A DNA stretch of 64,000 bases, taken from NCBI RefSeq assembly GCF_900101855.1, contig NZ_FMVC01000010.1:120513-184512 (forward strand), read 5' to 3'. Shown here piece by piece: positions 61,175-64,000 of this stretch. Position numbers and translations under genes: made by a program. The notes under the pieces are model-generated. The model was not told the origin of the DNA and searched no databases. It was given only the letters and a program-made list of their open reading frames with translations. The stretch is from Flavobacterium anhuiense. Lineage in GTDB: Bacteria; Bacteroidota; Bacteroidia; Flavobacteriales; Flavobacteriaceae. How positions within the stretch are numbered: the stretch's first letter is position 1; each line of letters starts with the position of its first letter.

Positions 61175-64000
61175 ATGAAAAACATTACTTTAATTAATTT
61201 GAATATTAAATACGTTTATATTACGTTGCTTTTAATATTTGTTACAAGTGGCTATTCTCAAAATACATATGATGGCAATTACTGCCCTGGCCCAGGTGCA
61301 GTTGGTGATGAATATGCAACTGGAACGGTTTACAGCACAGTATTATTAGCTAATCCTTCTTCAACATGTAACATTGGGACGATTCGCGCTAAAGTTGATA
61401 CCCAAAATCAAGTTTTAAGATTAGGTATGGACATTGGTAATGGTGGTTCCGCACTTTTTAGATTGTACTTAGATACCGATAATAATTCATCAACCGGATT
61501 AACCTCAGATTCGTTTGGGGGAACCATTAGTGTAGCTGGTGCTGAGTATATCTTAGAAATTAATTCTAACGGAAGTGGTTTTACTTTATATACGGGAAAT
61601 GGCAGTGTTAAAACTCAAACTAATGTTATCCCTGCAGGCCTAGCTGCAATGGCAGGTAGAGCCAATTGTAATTCTGGCGCTACATTTTTAGAGTTTAATG
61701 TCCCTTTTGGAAGTTTGGGAATTAACATTTGCGATCCCAATAATCCTGGCGTAATTAACGTTACAAAATTAGCTTCTGTTAGTGGTAACTCACCTAATTC
61801 AAGTCTATGTACTAATACTCCACTTACTTTTGGAATTCCATTAAAAGGAACAGTTGGACCAAACACAACTATATGTTCAGGGGCTAGTGCTGCTTTAACC
61901 ATAACAGGTCTCAATGCTGGTTCTACTGTAATTAAATGGCAATCATCTGTTGCTCCATTTTCAGTGTGGGTAGATATTGCTAATACTGCAGGTTTAACAG
62001 CTTACAATACAGGTAATTTAACAGAAACTACAAAATTCAGAGCAATATTTTCTAATTCAGGTTTATGCTCTGGAAGTAACATTGCAACAAGTGAAGCAAC
62101 CGTAACGGTAAATGCTCCAACTGCCTGTTCTATTACTGGTACTGCTGGCCCTGTATGTTTATCTTCTTCTAATGTTTATTCTGCTCCAGCCAGTATGACC
62201 ACCTATTCGTGGTCTTTGCCTCCTGCGACTGCAAATGGTGCTATAATCACATCAGCGACAAATTTACAAAACGTGACTGTTCAAGCTGGTTCTACTTGTA
62301 ATACAACGTTTAAATTAGTATTAACTACTACTTTAAATGGATGTAGTTCTACTTGTGAAAAAATAGTAACTGTTAACGACACAACAGCGCCAACTTGGGC
62401 AACTCAAGCTAATGCGTTAAATGTTACCCTTCAATGCAGTGATACGGCAGGATTGACAGCAGCCCAAAATCAGGCTCCTGTTGCCACAGACGATTGCGGT
62501 GGAACTGTAACCTATACAAAAGTGAGCGGAACTTTCGCCGCTGGAACATGTGCCAATTCTGGAACTTACACCAACACTTGGACCGCTAAGGACGTCTGCA
62601 ATAATACTTCAGCAGTTTTCACTCAGGTGATCACTATTCAAGACACGACTGCGCCAACTTGGACAACAGCTCCAACAGCTTTGAATGTTATTTTAGAATG
62701 CAGCGATACAGCAGGATTGACAGCAGCCCAAAATCAGGCTCCTGTTGCCACAGACAATTGTGGTGGAACTGTAACCTATACAAAGGTGAGCGGAACTTTC
62801 GCCGCTGGAACTTGTGCCAATTCTGGAACTTACACCAACACTTGGACCGCTAAGGACGTCTGCAATAATACTTCAACAGTTTTCACTCAGGTGATCACCA
62901 TTCAGGATACTACAGCACCGACTTGGACAACTGCTCCAACAGCTTTGAATGTTACTTTAGAATGCAGCAATAACGCAGGATTGACAGCAGCACAAAATCA
63001 GGCTCCTGTTGCCACAGATAATTGTGGTGGAACTGTAACTTATACAAAAATAAGCGGAACTTTCGCCGCTGGAACTTGTGCAAACTCTGGAACTTATACC
63101 AACACTTGGACTGCTAAAGATGTCTGTAATAATACTTCAACAGTTTTCACTCAGGTCATCACTATTCAAGACACGACTGCGCCAACATGGACAACTTCTG
63201 CTGGTTCGCTGAATGCAACTGTAGAATGCAGCAATACTGCAGGACTTGCAGCTGCTCAGGCTTTATTCCCAACTGCCTCTGACTTTTGCGATGCTGATGT
63301 TTCTAACATCATTAAAATAAGCGGTCAGTTCGTAGCTTCTCAAGGATGCGGAAACGCTGGAACTTACACCAACACATGGACTGTAAAAGATGACTGCGGC
63401 AATACTTCTGCTACTTTCACTCAGGTAATTACGATTCAAGATACAACTGCTCCTACTTGGACAACTGCTCCAACAGCTTTGAATGTGACTTTGGAATGCA
63501 GCGATGCATCTGGATTGGCAAATGCTCAAGCCATGTTCCCTGTAGCTTCTGATCTTTGCGATGCTGATGTTACCAATATCACTAAAGTAAGCGGACAGTT
63601 CGTAGCTTCTGAGGGTTGCGGAAACGCAGGAACTTACACCAACACTTGGACAGTGAAAGACGACTGCGGTAACACTTCTGAAACTTTCACTCAGGTAATT
63701 ACAATTCAAGATACAACTGCTCCTACTTGGACAACACAAGCTGGTTCTCTAGACGTGACTTTAGAATGCAGCGATGCATCTGGACTTGCTTCTGCTCAGG
63801 CTAAGTTCCCAACAGCTTCTGACTTATGCGATGCTGATGTTTCTAACATCATTAAAGTAAGTGGTCAGTTCGTAGCTTCTGAAAGCTGTGCAAACGCTGG
63901 AACTTACACCAACACCTGGACTGTAAAAGATGATTGCGGAAATACTTCTGACACTTTCACTCAGGTAATTACAATTCAAGATACAACTGCTCCTACTTGG
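61175..64000 (+). CDS. Large secreted tandem-repeat protein (HYR/PKD-type adhesin-like), truncated by the window
   Basis: 942 codons without a stop, in frame to the right edge. A signal peptide (MKNITLINLNIKYVYITLLL, then IFVTSGYSQ) starts it. Residues about 45-190 are a beta-rich domain (LRLGMDIGNGGSALFRLYL); about 230-310 and 325-400 look like PKD/Ig-type domains with Cys pairs. From residue 402 tandem repeats begin: three of 88 aa, then three of 90 aa, then a partial one. Each opens DTTAPTW, has Cys pairs and ends VFTQVITIQ-like. Such proteins often end in a T9SS sorting or gliding-motility domain beyond the edge; that is expected, not seen. Confidence 0.88.
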   Translation, partial: MKNITLINLNIKYVYITLLLIFVTSGYSQNTYDGNYCPGPGAVGDEYATGTVYSTVLLANPSSTCNIGTIRAKVDTQNQVLRLGMDIGNGGSALFRLYLDTDNNSSTGLTSDSFGGTISVAGAEYILEINSNGSGFTLYTGNGSVKTQTNVIPAGLAAMAGRANCNSGATFLEFNVPFGSLGINICDPNNPGVINVTKLASVSGNSPNSSLCTNTPLTFGIPLKGTVGPNTTICSGASAALTITGLNAGSTVIKWQSSVAPFSVWVDIANTAGLTAYNTGNLTETTKFRAIFSNSGLCSGSNIATSEATVTVNAPTACSITGTAGPVCLSSSNVYSAPASMTTYSWSLPPATANGAIITSATNLQNVTVQAGSTCNTTFKLVLTTTLNGCSSTCEKIVTVNDTTAPTWATQANALNVTLQCSDTAGLTAAQNQAPVATDDCGGTVTYTKVSGTFAAGTCANSGTYTNTWTAKDVCNNTSAVFTQVITIQDTTAPTWTTAPTALNVILECSDTAGLTAAQNQAPVATDNCGGTVTYTKVSGTFAAGTCANSGTYTNTWTAKDVCNNTSTVFTQVITIQDTTAPTWTTAPTALNVTLECSNNAGLTAAQNQAPVATDNCGGTVTYTKISGTFAAGTCANSGTYTNTWTAKDVCNNTSTVFTQVITIQDTTAPTWTTSAGSLNATVECSNTAGLAAAQALFPTASDFCDADVSNIIKISGQFVASQGCGNAGTYTNTWTVKDDCGNTSATFTQVITIQDTTAPTWTTAPTALNVTLECSDASGLANAQAMFPVASDLCDADVTNITKVSGQFVASEGCGNAGTYTNTWTVKDDCGNTSETFTQVITIQDTTAPTWTTQAGSLDVTLECSDASGLASAQAKFPTASDLCDADVSNIIKVSGQFVASESCANAGTYTNTWTVKDDCGNTSDTFTQVITIQDTTAPTW
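62378..64000 (+). repeat. Coding tandem repeats in two classes (264 bp and 270 bp)
   Basis: Unit starts (codon for D of DTTAPTW) are at 62378, 62642, 62906 and 63170 (264-bp spacing), then 63440, 63710 and 63980 (270-bp spacing). The first class contains NQAPVATD(D/N)CGGTVTYTK, the second contains FPxASDxCDADVxNI. Within a class the DNA is nearly identical, and the array continues past the window. Confidence 0.95.

Noticed and set aside
61615..61914. Minus-strand open frame within the repeat protein's N-terminal part
   Set aside because: It is a shadow of the plus-strand reading frame with no independent evidence.
63263..63739. Minus-strand open frame within the repeat protein
   Set aside because: It is the reverse of the coding tandem repeats; the plus frame is continuous, has a signal peptide and domain pattern.
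62378..64000. Tandem repeats considered as a CRISPR array
   Set aside because: Units are 264-270 bp, open in one frame and protein-coding, with no short repeat-spacer pattern; no CRISPR array exists in the window.

Overview
The window is a chromosomal stretch from a member of the Bacteroidota, most likely a Flavobacterium-like species. The pointers are low G+C, TAnnTTTG -7 promoter elements, a type IX secretion (T9SS) sorting tail on a glycoside hydrolase, an E1 alpha/beta-fused 2-oxoacid dehydrogenase, DUF3822 next to rsmD, and many copies of an AATTCCAA-type intergenic repeat. I saw no tRNA, rRNA operon, prophage, insertion sequence or CRISPR array. Most genes are housekeeping or envelope genes in short operons.

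Layout. 0-10 kb looks like a stress or accessory patch: an SDR oxidoreductase with a Crp/Fnr-type regulator, three small very acidic proteins, an EmrB-like MFS pump, a small lipoprotein, a DUF2892/SRPBCC protein, a duplicated DUF6766 membrane protein, a zinc alcohol dehydrogenase and a DUF2071 protein. A dead ABC-2 permease tail lies at 10.1-10.3 kb. 10.5-20 kb holds a DUF2490 protein, a YheT-like hydrolase, a multi-TM histidine kinase, a SIMPL protein, rhomboid protease, LpxL-type acyltransferase, a GH128-like secreted hydrolase and glmM. 20-35 kb holds acpH, ggt, a ClC channel with CBS domains, a Fic protein, uvrA, a structured-RNA-like element, a LOG protein, a degenerate M1-peptidase/outer-membrane barrel protein and the fused E1 dehydrogenase. 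35-50 kb holds kdsB, a methyltransferase, a PQQ-type propeller, an XRE-DUF4870 regulator, a DODA dioxygenase, a RecD-like helicase, DUF3822-rsmD, a frameshifted TonB-dependent receptor divergent from a histidine kinase/response regulator pair, a dicarboxylate symporter and RNase P RNA. 50-60 kb holds LysM/BON proteins, NIPSNAP, dnaX, a quinone reductase and a probable five-gene operon sixA-ppk1-ppx-TMEM175-crp. From 61.2 kb to the right edge runs one open secreted repeat protein.

How they fit together. The sixA-ppk1-ppx operon makes and degrades polyphosphate and appears to carry a K+ channel and a regulator. KdsB, the LpxL-like acyltransferase and glmM supply the envelope. The TonB receptor and its divergent two-component pair form a receptor/regulator module. 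The signals most worth a second look are the dnaX gene, split at an A10 run that contains the A-AAA-AAG slippery heptamer in the correct phase; the receptor broken at an A8 run; the peptidase whose zinc ligands appear replaced; the two-class tandem-repeat protein; and the mobile-looking intergenic repeat families, one of which seems to have entered the dnaX tau linker.
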